A stretch of DNA of 64,000 nt, taken from assembly GCF_000506985.1 (NCBI RefSeq), contig NZ_KI650980.1:434001-498000 (forward strand), given 5' to 3'. The translations under genes and the position numbers were made by a program. Below the pieces are notes generated by a model, which was given only the letters and a program-made list of their open reading frames with translations, did not search any database and was not told the DNA's origin. Below are positions 46,636 to 55,912 of this stretch, piece after piece. The DNA comes from Advenella kashmirensis W13003. GTDB lineage: Bacteria > Pseudomonadota > Gammaproteobacteria > Burkholderiales > Burkholderiaceae_B. Each line of letters begins with the position of its first letter. The first letter of the stretch is position 1.

Positions 46636-46653
46636 GTTACAATATTGTTACAA
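46636..46653 (-). promoter_or_regulatory. Pho box (PhoB site) upstream of the Na/Pi-pstS pair
   Basis: On the minus strand TTGTAAC AATA TTGTAAC: two perfect seven-base direct repeats with the 7-4-7 layout and 11-base period of PhoB sites (E. coli consensus CTGTCAT, four bases, CTGTCAC). Each half differs from the E. coli consensus at two or three positions. Genes downstream are for phosphate uptake, which supports the assignment. The rest of the 46466-46825 spacer contains no recognisable gene. Confidence 0.72.
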
Positions 46654-46825
46654 TTGGGCGGACGGCGATTTGGCAGATCGCGCGAGCAGATGTTTGCGCA
46701 GTCGGGAACAAATACACTGAAATACAATCTTATTTCTGTACCCGGGCCTGCCTTTGAGCCATAACGGTTTTCAGCTATCATCAGGGGCTCGACTGTTTTG
46801 TCGTTTTTAATAAAGATCAAACTAC

Positions 46826-48103
46826 GTGAAAATACCTTTTGAATTATGGATTGGCGCCCGGTACGCCGGCCTGACTCGCACGCGGGGGCGGGGCAGGAAA
46901 GGCGACCGTTTTGTTTCTTTCATTGCCGGCACCTCCATGGTCGGGATTGCACTGGGTGTAGCCGCCCTCATCATCGTGCTGTCGGTCATGAATGGTTTTC
47001 AGGTGGACGTGCGCGACAGGATGCTGTCGGTACTGCCTCATATCCAGTTAATTGTGCCCAATGAAGATCCGGTCGCAGTCACCGACGATTGGCAAAAGCT
47101 GGCCAAGGAAGCGCAACAGAATCCGGAAGTGGAAGGCGCCTCGGCCTTTGTGGCGGCCGGTGGCATGCTGGCTCGCGGCGATGTTCTGAAAGGCGTGGAG
47201 ATTCGCGGTGTTGACCCGGCCAACGAAGGCAAAGTATCTGAGTTGCCGCAGCAAATGGTGAATGGCTCGCTTGACAGTCTTGAGCCCGGCAGCTTTCATC
47301 TGGTTATCGGCACCAACCTGGCCCAGTACATGGGGGTAACGGTCGGCGACACGCTATTGCTGATGACGCCGCAAGGTTCGATCAATCCGTCGGGGTTTTC
47401 TCCAAGGATGCGCCAATTCACCGTGTCAGGCATTTTTAATTCCGGCCATTATGAATATGATTCGAACATGGCTTTTATTTCGGTGAAGGATGCTGCGGTA
47501 CTTTTTCGTGACGGCGGCGCTGCCGGTGTCCGCCTGAAAATTCACGATATGATTCGCGCGCCGGAAGTGGCGACGCAATTGACCAATTCACTGCCGCCCG
47601 GTGTGGTGGCGCGCGACTGGACGATGGACAACCGCACCTGGTTTGCGGCCGTCAAAACCGAGAAGCGCATGATGTTCCTGATTCTGGTGCTGATTGTGGC
47701 GGTGGCGGCATTCAATTTGTTGTCTTCGCTGGTAATGGCGGTCAAGGACAAGCAATCGGATATTGCCATTTTGCGAACCCTGGGGGTCAGCCCTGTGCAG
47801 ATTGGCAAGATTTTCCTGGTGCAGGGCTCTCTGATCGGTTTTATCGGCACTTTCCTGGGCGTGTTCTTCGGCTGCCTGGTTGCCTACAATATTGATATCG
47901 TGATTCCGTTTATTGAACGGCTGTTCGGCATTCACTTCCTGGATCCGAGTATCTATTTTGTCAGCACCTTGCCCTCCCATCCCGAAGTGAACGACATTAC
48001 ATTGATCGGGATAACATCGCTGGTGCTCTCGCTGCTGGCGACAATTTATCCGAGCTGGCGGGCTTCCCGTCTGCAACCTGCGGAGGTCCTGCGTCATGAT
48101 TAA
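46826..48103 (+). CDS. Lipoprotein-releasing ABC transporter permease (LolC/E or LolF type)
   Basis: A 425-residue inner-membrane permease that hands mature lipoproteins to LolA. Layout: one N-terminal helix (about 25-50, SMVGIALGVAALIIVLSVMN), a large periplasmic domain, then three C-terminal helices with the FtsX/MacB-type segment DIAILRTLGVSPVQIGKIF and the ending YPSWRASRLQPAEVLRHD. GTG start. Only one permease gene accompanies lolD, so a homodimeric LolF arrangement is likely. Overlaps lolD by eight bases. Confidence 0.92.
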   Translation: MKIPFELWIGARYAGLTRTRGRGRKGDRFVSFIAGTSMVGIALGVAALIIVLSVMNGFQVDVRDRMLSVLPHIQLIVPNEDPVAVTDDWQKLAKEAQQNPEVEGASAFVAAGGMLARGDVLKGVEIRGVDPANEGKVSELPQQMVNGSLDSLEPGSFHLVIGTNLAQYMGVTVGDTLLLMTPQGSINPSGFSPRMRQFTVSGIFNSGHYEYDSNMAFISVKDAAVLFRDGGAAGVRLKIHDMIRAPEVATQLTNSLPPGVVARDWTMDNRTWFAAVKTEKRMMFLILVLIVAVAAFNLLSSLVMAVKDKQSDIAILRTLGVSPVQIGKIFLVQGSLIGFIGTFLGVFFGCLVAYNIDIVIPFIERLFGIHFLDPSIYFVSTLPSHPEVNDITLIGITSLVLSLLATIYPSWRASRLQPAEVLRHD

Positions 48104-48806
48104 TCCTGAAAAAGACATCAGGCCGGCAGACGGCTATGCCCTTGAAACACGCGATGTCGTGAAATATTATGACGATGGAGATTCGCGGCTGGATATTCTG
48201 AAGGGCGTGTCCCTGCAGGTTCGTGCCGGCGAAATGGTCGCCATTATCGGCGCATCGGGCTCGGGCAAAAGCACCTTGTTGCACATGCTGGGGCTGCTGG
48301 ACAAACCCACCTCGGGCGACATTCTGATTAATGGGCAACAAACGCGTTCCCTGAGCGAAAAACAGATCAGTCATATCCGCAACGAAAGCCTGGGTTTTGT
48401 GTATCAGTTTCATCATCTGCTGAACGAATTCAATGCACTCGATAACGTGGCCATGCCGCTTATTGTGCGACGCATGAACCGCAAAGAAGCGCGTTCCCGC
48501 GCCGAGGCCGTGCTCGAACGGGTCGGCCTGAAGGCGCGTATTCATCATACGCCGGGCCAGTTGTCAGGCGGAGAACGTCAGCGCGTGGCGCTGGCGCGCG
48601 CGCTCGTCACCCGCCCGGTGTGCGTACTGGCCGATGAGCCGACCGGTAATCTGGACCGGGAAACCTCGGCCAGCATGTTTGCGCTGCTCAAGCAAATGAA
48701 TGAGGAATTCAAAACCGCATTTGTGATTGTGACGCATGATGCCAAACTCGCGTCGCTGGCTGACCGGCAATTGCTGATGGACCGTGGCGTATTACAGGCG
48801 GCATAA
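48096..48806 (+). CDS. lolD: Lipoprotein-releasing system ATP-binding protein LolD
   Basis: A 236-residue ABC ATPase energising lipoprotein release. Walker A IGASGSGKSTLLH, signature LSGGERQRVALARAL, Walker B VLADEPTGNLD, H-loop VTHDAKLAS. Translation is coupled to the permease gene. Confidence 0.95.
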   Translation: MINPEKDIRPADGYALETRDVVKYYDDGDSRLDILKGVSLQVRAGEMVAIIGASGSGKSTLLHMLGLLDKPTSGDILINGQQTRSLSEKQISHIRNESLGFVYQFHHLLNEFNALDNVAMPLIVRRMNRKEARSRAEAVLERVGLKARIHHTPGQLSGGERQRVALARALVTRPVCVLADEPTGNLDRETSASMFALLKQMNEEFKTAFVIVTHDAKLASLADRQLLMDRGVLQAA

Positions 48807-48895
48807 GCCGTGAAGCGTTAAGATGAAGCGGAATGCATTGCGCAAGGTCGCCGCTCATGGTGATCTGGCGCAATTGTTCTGTCGAAGGAGAGATC

Positions 48896-49693
48896 ATGTT
48901 TATCGATACCCATTGTCATCTTGACGCATCCGAATTCAATGACGATCGTATTAGTGTGATCGCCAGAGCCAAAGCGGCCGGGGTTGAACGTATTGTGATC
49001 CCTGCCATCGGGCGCTGCAATTTTGCTGCGGTCCGTGATCTGGCCCATTCCTTTGCCGGTGGCTATTATGCCCTGGGCATTCATCCGCTTTTCGTTGCCC
49101 GCTCACTTGATGAAGACCTTGATATACTGGCGCAAGAGGTCACGCAGGCCTTATCCGATCCGCGATTTGTGGGCATTGGCGAAATTGGCCTGGATTTTTT
49201 TGTCAAGGATATCGCCGAAGGCGAACCCCGTAAGCGCCAGGAGCATTTCTATTACGAGCAACTGAAGCTGGCGCGCAAACATGATTTGCCGGTGTTATTG
49301 CATGTGCGTCGTTCACAGGACATGATTCTGAAATACCTGAATCGTGTGCCGGAGGTGGGCGGCATTGCACATGCCTTCAACGGCAGTGACCAGCAGGCTG
49401 ACCGGTTTGTCGAGCGTGGCTTTGCCCTGGGGCTGGGCGGGGCGATGACGTTTACCCGGGCGCGCCAGATCCGGCGTCTCGCGACGCGTGTTCCCATATC
49501 GGGTCTTGTTCTTGAAACGGATTCGCCCGATATTGCCCCAGCCTGGCTGCAAGGTGCGCATCCCCGCAATACCCCCGAACAGATTCCGGCCATCGCACAG
49601 GTGCTGGCGCAGTTACGGGGCATGAGCCAGGTCGAAGTGGCACAGCAAACAGGGGCCAGCGCCTTGCGCATTTTGCCCAGGCTGGCCATGTGA
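48896..49693 (+). CDS. TatD-family metal-dependent hydrolase
   Basis: A 265-residue TIM-barrel deoxyribonuclease-type hydrolase: MFIDTHCHLDASEF, GIGEIGLDFF, LPVLLHVRRSQDMILKYL, GIAHAFNGS and VLETDSPDIAPAW. The ATG 48896 is preceded by a strong AAGGAG; 21 upstream codons are not family sequence. Follows lolD by 89 bases, perhaps same transcript. Physiological role in this family is not settled (3' exonuclease and DNA repair have been proposed). Confidence 0.9.
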   Translation: MFIDTHCHLDASEFNDDRISVIARAKAAGVERIVIPAIGRCNFAAVRDLAHSFAGGYYALGIHPLFVARSLDEDLDILAQEVTQALSDPRFVGIGEIGLDFFVKDIAEGEPRKRQEHFYYEQLKLARKHDLPVLLHVRRSQDMILKYLNRVPEVGGIAHAFNGSDQQADRFVERGFALGLGGAMTFTRARQIRRLATRVPISGLVLETDSPDIAPAWLQGAHPRNTPEQIPAIAQVLAQLRGMSQVEVAQQTGASALRILPRLAM

Positions 49694-49851
49694 CTGCCGC
49701 GGGCAGTGACGTCAATCGCAACAATCCACAATAAGTCCTGTGTATCCGGGACGGTCATTACTCACTGACATAACCGTCTCCCGCAGCTTGTCCCGTCGAC
49801 TGTCGTCGTGAACAATGGTTGCATTTTACCCATTCGTTTTCAGACTGACTC
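49694..49851. other. Short intergenic spacer before comEC
   Basis: 158 bases with no gene and no clear promoter or terminator. It includes a weak GACGGTC...TGACATAACCGTC inverted repeat. Confidence 0.3.
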
Positions 49852-52437
49852 ATGCATTCGCACGCTGTTTTATTACGATTGCCCGCGCCCCTCTGGCTGT
49901 TCTGTCTCTCGCTGGGGATTGCCGTGGTGCAGTGGTGGCCGTCGCTGCCGTCCATCATCTGGCTCGGTGCAGGGTGGGGGTTGTGCCTGTTTGCCTGCTT
50001 ATTGTTGCAGACGCGTTCATGTCGTTTGCGTGCAGCGGGTAAAAGAGGCGACGGTAAGTATGTCCGTCGCCGTTTGCTGCGGTTCGTTCTGGACAGCATC
50101 GTTGCCGAATGGTTGCCCGTATTCAGCCTGCTTGTCCTGTGCTTGCTCAGTGGCGCGCTGTATTCTGCGTGGCGGGCGCAGCTGCGGCTGGCCGATATTC
50201 TTGATCGACAATGGGAGAATCGTGCTGTTACCATCCGGGTCAAAGTCACCGGCTTGCCGCGAGACCTGGTCAATGGCTGGGCCTTCGAGTCGCACATCCT
50301 GCCTGACAAGTACATCAGCGGTCTGCCTTCCCGGGTGCTGTTGCGCTGGTTTACGGGGACGCGCGGTGGGCCTTACACTAAACCACAGCGTCCACTCGAC
50401 GGTTTGCCCGATGTTCGTCCCGGACAGGTTTGGCAGATGACAATCAAACTGAAGCGACATCGCACGCCGCGCAATTTTCATGGCTTCGATTACGACGCAT
50501 ACTTGTTCGCGTCAGGCATTCGCGCCAGCGGTTCGGTCAGCGGTGCGCCGCGTCTGTTGTGGGATGAACCCTGGCGCCAATGGGGCACCGCCATTGAACG
50601 ATTACGTTTTGATCTGCGACGTACCCTGAATCAGGTGCTGCATGGCAAGCGATATGGTCCGGTGATGATTGCACTTGTCATGGGCGACCAGAACGGTATT
50701 AATCAGGACGACTGGAAGATTTTCAATCTGACCGGCATCACGCATCTGGTCTCTATAAGCGGCTCGCATATCACCATGCTGGCGGCGCTTGGTAGCCTGG
50801 GCGTATTCCGGTTGTGGCGGCGATTGCGCCTGCAGGGAAAATGGCTTGCCGAGCGCAAGCCTGCGCACATTGCTGCGGCGGCCAGCGGCCTGGTTGTTGC
50901 GGGCACGTATTCGCTTCTGGCTGGATGGGGCATTCCGGCGCAACGCACGTTTGTCATGCTCGCCATTCTGTGGATATCGGTTACCTTCAGGATACAGACA
51001 AAAGGCATGACGCTTCTGATGCTGGCCGGCCTGCTGATTTTGGTGATCGATCCCTGGGCCGTGTTGTCGATTGGGTTTTGTCTGTCTTTTGCTGCCATCG
51101 CGGGTCTGATGCTCTGGGGTGTACGTGGTGAACAGTGCCTGTCGGTTTCGACGGCGTGGTGGCAGCGCCTGGCGCAGAGCGTCGCACGGGCAGCGACATT
51201 GCAATTGTTTATGAGTGTTGCGCTGTTGCCGTTATTGGTCGGTCTGTTTCATCAATACGCCTTTGTGTCGCCGATCGTCAATGCCTTTGCTATCCCGATC
51301 ATTGGCGGCCTGGTCACGCCGCTGGCGCTGCTCCTGGCTGTGCTGTGTGCCAGCGGCGTCTGGCCGCAGGCCTCGTTGTGGCTGGCCGGGTTCACGCATC
51401 GCCTGTTGCAAGGCGTGATCGACGCTGCCGACGTCTTGGCCAGACAGGATTGGGCTGCAGCGGTTTTTCCTGCTCCACCCACGCACTGGGTCGTAGCTGG
51501 CATGATGGGGCTTGTGATATTTGCCCTGCCCAAAGGATTTCCTGTTCGCGTATTCGGGTTGATGTTGCTGATCCCCGTTCTGGTTTACCGGGCGCCACGG
51601 CCATTGCCGGGAGACTGGTTCATGACTGCGCTGGACGTAGGGCAGGGTGCGGCCGTGCTGGTGCAGACACGGCATCACACGGTACTATTTGATACGGGCG
51701 TGAGACACAGTCATGACAATGACAGTGGCAGCCGCGTCGTCGTACCGTATTTGCAGGCGCTTGGCATTTCGGTAATCGATGAACTCATTATTTCCCACTC
51801 CGATCTGGATCACGCAGGTGGCGCTGGCAGCGTGCTGCAGCAGGTGCAGGTGCGCCACGCATATACACCGTTTGCACTCAATTTTTATCTGGAAAAAGAG
51901 CAACAGGCATTGCAGCGTGATCTGCAAATAAAAGATCCGCAAGCCATGTTCGACCTGTGCCAGCGTGGTGTTGCCTTTGCATATGATGGTGTCCGGTTTG
52001 AGTTTATTCATCCGTGGCCGGTGCAAGGCCTGCCAGCCAAAGCGGACAATGATCACAGTTGTGTTTTACGGATTGACGGTAGGTACCATTCGGCACTGCT
52101 GACCGGTGATATCGGGGCATCGGTTGAAAAAGAACTGGTGACAGCCCGGCCTGGCTTGCTTGCAGTCGATGTGGTGATGATGCCGCATCACGGGTCGGCC
52201 AGCTCATCGTCTCGGATGCTGGTCGAAGCCGCGCAGCCGCTGGTCGCGTTTGCCCAGGCAGGCTATCTGAATCGATACGGGCATCCTGCAGCCACGGTCA
52301 TGGCGCGCTGGCGCGATACCTCGCGCCTGGCTATGGACACGATACAGACCGGCGCGATACAGTTGCGTTCGACCGCCGAGGGGTTGTGGGTAAATAGTGC
52401 AAGGGCTGCCACGCGACGGTATTGGGACGGGTTTTAG
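49852..52437 (+). CDS. comEC: DNA internalisation protein ComEC/Rec2
   Basis: An 861-residue inner-membrane channel for single-stranded DNA uptake. An N-terminal DUF4131-type region with helices is followed by an OB-like segment, then the Competence domain (ITHLVSISGSHITMLAALG and several helices to about residue 570), then a C-terminal metallo-beta-lactamase domain with ALDVGQGAAVLVQTR, ISHSDLDHAGG and MMPHHGSASS. Full length, so natural transformation is possible if pili and ComEA are encoded elsewhere. Confidence 0.93.
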   Translation: MHSHAVLLRLPAPLWLFCLSLGIAVVQWWPSLPSIIWLGAGWGLCLFACLLLQTRSCRLRAAGKRGDGKYVRRRLLRFVLDSIVAEWLPVFSLLVLCLLSGALYSAWRAQLRLADILDRQWENRAVTIRVKVTGLPRDLVNGWAFESHILPDKYISGLPSRVLLRWFTGTRGGPYTKPQRPLDGLPDVRPGQVWQMTIKLKRHRTPRNFHGFDYDAYLFASGIRASGSVSGAPRLLWDEPWRQWGTAIERLRFDLRRTLNQVLHGKRYGPVMIALVMGDQNGINQDDWKIFNLTGITHLVSISGSHITMLAALGSLGVFRLWRRLRLQGKWLAERKPAHIAAAASGLVVAGTYSLLAGWGIPAQRTFVMLAILWISVTFRIQTKGMTLLMLAGLLILVIDPWAVLSIGFCLSFAAIAGLMLWGVRGEQCLSVSTAWWQRLAQSVARAATLQLFMSVALLPLLVGLFHQYAFVSPIVNAFAIPIIGGLVTPLALLLAVLCASGVWPQASLWLAGFTHRLLQGVIDAADVLARQDWAAAVFPAPPTHWVVAGMMGLVIFALPKGFPVRVFGLMLLIPVLVYRAPRPLPGDWFMTALDVGQGAAVLVQTRHHTVLFDTGVRHSHDNDSGSRVVVPYLQALGISVIDELIISHSDLDHAGGAGSVLQQVQVRHAYTPFALNFYLEKEQQALQRDLQIKDPQAMFDLCQRGVAFAYDGVRFEFIHPWPVQGLPAKADNDHSCVLRIDGRYHSALLTGDIGASVEKELVTARPGLLAVDVVMMPHHGSASSSSRMLVEAAQPLVAFAQAGYLNRYGHPAATVMARWRDTSRLAMDTIQTGAIQLRSTAEGLWVNSARAATRRYWDGF

Positions 52438-52517
52438 CTTATGATGAATGGGATCGTAAACGCAGCGGCGCGGCGGTCGCAGCCTCTTTCTGTCATTGTG
52501 TCATTCAAGGAGTTTTT

Positions 52518-53441
52518 ATGGAATCGCCCCGTTTGAATTTTATCAATTGCATGAGTCCTGCCGGTATTCATCGCATGGCCTACAGGGAGTGGGGTGATCC
52601 CGATAACGGGCAGATTCTGTTGTGTGTCCATGGCCTGTCGCGTAATGGTCAGGACTTTGATGAGGTCGCCCGGGCAATGTCACGGGAGTATCGTGTGGTG
52701 TGCCCCGATATTGCAGGCCGGGGCGCGTCCGATTTTCTGGTCAATCCGGCCAGCTACGTGGTACCCCAGTACGTGTCGGATATCATGACGCTGCTGGCGC
52801 GCCTGCAGCCCACCACGCTGGACTGGCTGGGTACGTCAATGGGGGGCCTGATTGCGCTGGCGTTTGCGGCCGTTGTGGGCGCCAAGCAAAAGGCCATCGC
52901 CACGGGTGGCAATACTAACTTGCCTGCCACGACGGGTCTGTCGCTGCGCAAACTGATTCTGAACGATGTGGGGCCGGCCATCGAACCTGCCTCTATTGCG
53001 CGCATTGCAGGCTATGTGGGCGTACCCATGCAATTCGATTCCTTTGAAGACGCCGTGACACATATGAAAACCAACGCCGCCTCTTTTGGTCCGATGAACG
53101 ATGCGCAATGGGAGGCCTTCACCCGGGCCGTGATTATACGAAAGGCGCAGGGGTGGGGGCAGCATTATGATCTGGCTATCGCCCAGGCCTTTGCCGGGCT
53201 GCAGGACGAGAATATGCTTAAAGCCGGAGAAGCCATGCTGTGGCGAGCATTTGAGGCACTCACATGCCCTATTTTGCTGATTCGAGGCGAACGTTCTGAC
53301 CTGCTGAGCAGCGACACTGCCCGGCAGATGCAGGCGCGCAACAGTCATTTGACAATGATCGAAGTTCCGGGAGCCGGACACGCCCCGTCGCTGCTTCCCG
53401 AGTCTCAGGTACAGGCAGTCCGGCAGTTTCTGCTTGCCTGA
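52518..53441 (+). CDS. Alpha/beta hydrolase
   Basis: A 307-residue hydrolase of the alpha/beta fold. Oxyanion region CVHGLSRNGQDFDEVA, nucleophile elbow LGTSMGGLIAL with Ser as catalytic residue, late acid in LIRGERSDLLS and His in GAGHAPSL. An AAGGAG site precedes the ATG. Resembles lactonase or esterase branches; substrate unknown. Follows comEC by 80 bases. Confidence 0.88.
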   Translation: MESPRLNFINCMSPAGIHRMAYREWGDPDNGQILLCVHGLSRNGQDFDEVARAMSREYRVVCPDIAGRGASDFLVNPASYVVPQYVSDIMTLLARLQPTTLDWLGTSMGGLIALAFAAVVGAKQKAIATGGNTNLPATTGLSLRKLILNDVGPAIEPASIARIAGYVGVPMQFDSFEDAVTHMKTNAASFGPMNDAQWEAFTRAVIIRKAQGWGQHYDLAIAQAFAGLQDENMLKAGEAMLWRAFEALTCPILLIRGERSDLLSSDTARQMQARNSHLTMIEVPGAGHAPSLLPESQVQAVRQFLLA

Positions 53442-53647
53442 AACCCTTGCCTTACACCTGCCATTACGTTACAGATCACTGCACCGATTTGTACTGAGTA
53501 CAGCGCAGCGCTTTGCGCTGCTAAATGCGACCGAAGAGGAACTGGCCGCGCAGAACGCGTAAAATGTCATTAAGATGACCGAAATGCAGGCACCATCACT
53601 ACTGTGGTGGGGGCTGAGTTCTGTTCAACAGGCAACCTGGAAATAGC
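53442..53647. other. Intergenic spacer with small hairpins
   Basis: Contains GTACT-G-AGTAC (around 53491-53501) and the stem GCAGCGC-TTT-GCGCTGC (53505-53521). No T tract follows, so it is at best a weak terminator after the hydrolase. Nothing else recognised. Confidence 0.35.
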
Positions 53648-54496
53648 ATGATCGAATCGCGGACATTCAAGGCGGATTTGCACTGCCATTCTTCTGTATC
53701 GGACGGGGTTCTGACTCCGACCGAGGTGGCAACGCGTGCGCATGCCAATGGCGTGACACTCTGGAGCCTGACCGATCACGACGAAATCGGTGGTATCGCT
53801 GCGGCCCGCAAGCAGGCCGAGGCACTGGGCATGCAGTTTGTTTCGGGCATTGAGATTTCGGTGACCTGGGCCGAGCGTACCCTGCATGTGGTGGGCCTGA
53901 ACATTGATGTCGAAGACCGGGATCTCAACGAAGGGCTGGAAAAGATCCGGCGTGATCGCGAGCAGCGCGCGCATGCCATGGCCGATAAACTGGCCGAGCT
54001 GGGCTTTGCGGGCACCTACGAGGGTGCGCTGGGCTATGCAGGTAATCCCAATCTGCTTAGTCGTACCCATTTCGCACGCTATATGGTCGAGCAAAAGCAT
54101 TGTTCCAGCATGCAGGCGGTGTTCGATCAGTATCTGGCCGATGGCAAACCCGCCTATGTAGCCGGGGAATGGGCGCAACTGGATGAAGCGCTGGGCTGGA
54201 TCCATTCGGCCGGTGGAGTGGCGGTCATTGCCCATCCTGGCCGATACAAGTATTCGCGTCGTGAGTTTACGACGCTGTTTCGTACTTTTAAACTGATGGG
54301 TGGCAAAGGGATAGAGGTGGTCACCGGTTCTCATACGCCAGATCAATACCACCAATATGCCAATGTCGCCCGGCAGTACGGTTTTCTGGCCTCCTGCGGA
54401 TCGGATTTTCACAGTCCACAGGAAAGCCGTGTCGATCTGGGCGGCCTGCCAGGCCTGCCTTCCGATCTTGTCCCCGTCTGGAAAGCATTTAACTGA
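53648..54496 (+). CDS. PHP-domain phosphoesterase (nucleoside bisphosphate phosphatase type)
   Basis: A 282-residue PHP-family metal phosphoesterase (YciV/RnaAM-like). Motifs are KADLHCHSSVSDGVLTPTEV, LTDHDEIGGI, FVSGIEISVTW, AVIAHPGRYKYS, and SCGSDFHSPQESR. Family members hydrolyse 3',5'-nucleoside bisphosphates or short 5' oligonucleotides. Starts at ATG 53648; greB follows after four bases. Confidence 0.9.
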   Translation: MIESRTFKADLHCHSSVSDGVLTPTEVATRAHANGVTLWSLTDHDEIGGIAAARKQAEALGMQFVSGIEISVTWAERTLHVVGLNIDVEDRDLNEGLEKIRRDREQRAHAMADKLAELGFAGTYEGALGYAGNPNLLSRTHFARYMVEQKHCSSMQAVFDQYLADGKPAYVAGEWAQLDEALGWIHSAGGVAVIAHPGRYKYSRREFTTLFRTFKLMGGKGIEVVTGSHTPDQYHQYANVARQYGFLASCGSDFHSPQESRVDLGGLPGLPSDLVPVWKAFN

Positions 54497-54500
54497 GATT

Positions 54501-55058
54501 ATGAATAAAGCATTTGTCAAAGAAAAGGAAGACGACGACGAGGACGATCAAGGTCCTGAGGCCGTTGCGCTGCCACCCGGTACCCGCAATTACATGACGC
54601 GGCAGGGCTATACGGCGCTGCGCGAGGAACTGACGCAGCTGATGAATGTTGAGCGCCCCGATGTCGTGCAGATTGTGTCATGGGCCGCATCCAATGGCGA
54701 TCGCTCGGAAAACGGCGATTACCTTTACGGCAAGAAGCGGTTGCGCGAAATCGATCGTCGCATCCGTTTCCTGACCAAACGGCTGGAACTGGCCGAGGTG
54801 GTCGATCCGGGCAGTCAGCCCGAACGCGACCGCGTCTTCTTTGGTGCCGAAGTGCTTTACTGTGACGAATTGGGCGAAGAGTATCGGGTCACGATTGTGG
54901 GGGTCGATGAAGCCGAACCCCTGCAGGGGAAGATCAGCTGGATTTCACCGGTCGCCCGGGCGCTGCTCAAGGCGCAGGAGGGCGATACGGTGACGCTGCG
55001 CACCCCCTCTGGCGTGAAGCAGCTTGAGGTGCTGGAAATTATTTATCCTGATGCATAA
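54501..55058 (+). CDS. greB: Transcription elongation factor GreB
   Basis: A 185-residue factor that stimulates RNA polymerase to cleave backtracked transcripts. N-terminal coiled coil about 40-100 with the acidic tip in SNGDRSENGDYLYGKKRLRE, and a C-terminal FKBP-like domain ending in GVKQLEVLEIIYPDA. An unusual Asp/Glu-rich stretch (KEKEDDDEDDQGPEAV) sits at residues 7-22. The last 20 bases overlap rlmJ on the other strand. Confidence 0.95.
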   Translation: MNKAFVKEKEDDDEDDQGPEAVALPPGTRNYMTRQGYTALREELTQLMNVERPDVVQIVSWAASNGDRSENGDYLYGKKRLREIDRRIRFLTKRLELAEVVDPGSQPERDRVFFGAEVLYCDELGEEYRVTIVGVDEAEPLQGKISWISPVARALLKAQEGDTVTLRTPSGVKQLEVLEIIYPDA

Positions 55059-55896
55059 CGGTGGCTTGTGCCTGATCATCCTGGGCCAGCCGGGATTCCA
55101 GAACCGGCATGGCTTCGCGCAGTGCGGCAGCCAGCGTATAGGGCGGGTTGATCACAAACATGCCGCTTCCATATAAACCATAGCCATTGTCGGGCGGACG
55201 CTTGACCGCCAGGCGTGCGTGCACCCAGCTGACATCGGCCAATTTTTCCAGCTGCTTTATCATGTCGTGCACTTCCTTGCGACGGACCAGCGGGTACCAG
55301 ACGGCAAAGCAGCCCGTGGCGAACCTCTTGAGACCTTCCCTGATCGCAGTCAGGGTATGACGATAGTCATTCTTGTCCTCATAAGACGGATCGATGAGGA
55401 TAATGCCGCGCCGGGGTGCGGGTGGCAACTGGGACAGCAGGCCGGTGAAGCCGTCTTTTTCGAAAATACTGACTTGTCGTGCAATGTCACGCGATTGCAT
55501 GTGGATGTTTTCGTCCAGATGCGTAATCTCCGTTGAATGCAACTCGAACAGTCGCAGCCTGTCTGCCGGGCGCATCATTTGCAAGGCAATCCAGGGAGAA
55601 CCGGGATAGACATTCAGCGCACCGTGATCGTTCAATTGGCGCACATGTTCAATATAGTCGGCCAGCAGCGCGGGCAGTTCAGGCTGAAGCCAGAGCCGCT
55701 CAATGCCGTCGCGAAATTCCGCCGTTTTTTCTGCCCACGCGTCGGTCAGGTCGTAGACCCCCGCGCCGGCGTGCGTGTCAATGACCCAATAGGGCGCCTC
55801 CTTGCGGTTGTAATATTCAAGAATATGCAGCAGCACGGCGTGCTTGAGCACATCGGCGTGATTGCCTGCATGAAAGGCGTGACGGTAACTGAACAT
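55039..55896 (-). CDS. rlmJ: 23S rRNA (adenine2030-N6)-methyltransferase RlmJ
   Basis: A 285-residue methyltransferase. Begins MFSYRHAFHAGNHADVLKHAVL and has the methyl-donor and target motif ILIDPSYEDKNDY. Convergent with greB with a 20-base tail overlap, so no terminator fits between them. 16 bases after the phosphodiesterase gene. Confidence 0.93.
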   Translation of the reverse strand: MFSYRHAFHAGNHADVLKHAVLLHILEYYNRKEAPYWVIDTHAGAGVYDLTDAWAEKTAEFRDGIERLWLQPELPALLADYIEHVRQLNDHGALNVYPGSPWIALQMMRPADRLRLFELHSTEITHLDENIHMQSRDIARQVSIFEKDGFTGLLSQLPPAPRRGIILIDPSYEDKNDYRHTLTAIREGLKRFATGCFAVWYPLVRRKEVHDMIKQLEKLADVSWVHARLAVKRPPDNGYGLYGSGMFVINPPYTLAAALREAMPVLESRLAQDDQAQATVMHQDK

Positions 55897-55912
55897 AAGG
55901 CAGGACTTCTAT

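Noticed and set aside
46530-46820. A 96-codon minus-strand frame upstream of the Na/Pi symporter
   Set aside because: It includes the Pho box and promoter elements, has no ribosome site or domain and atypical composition.
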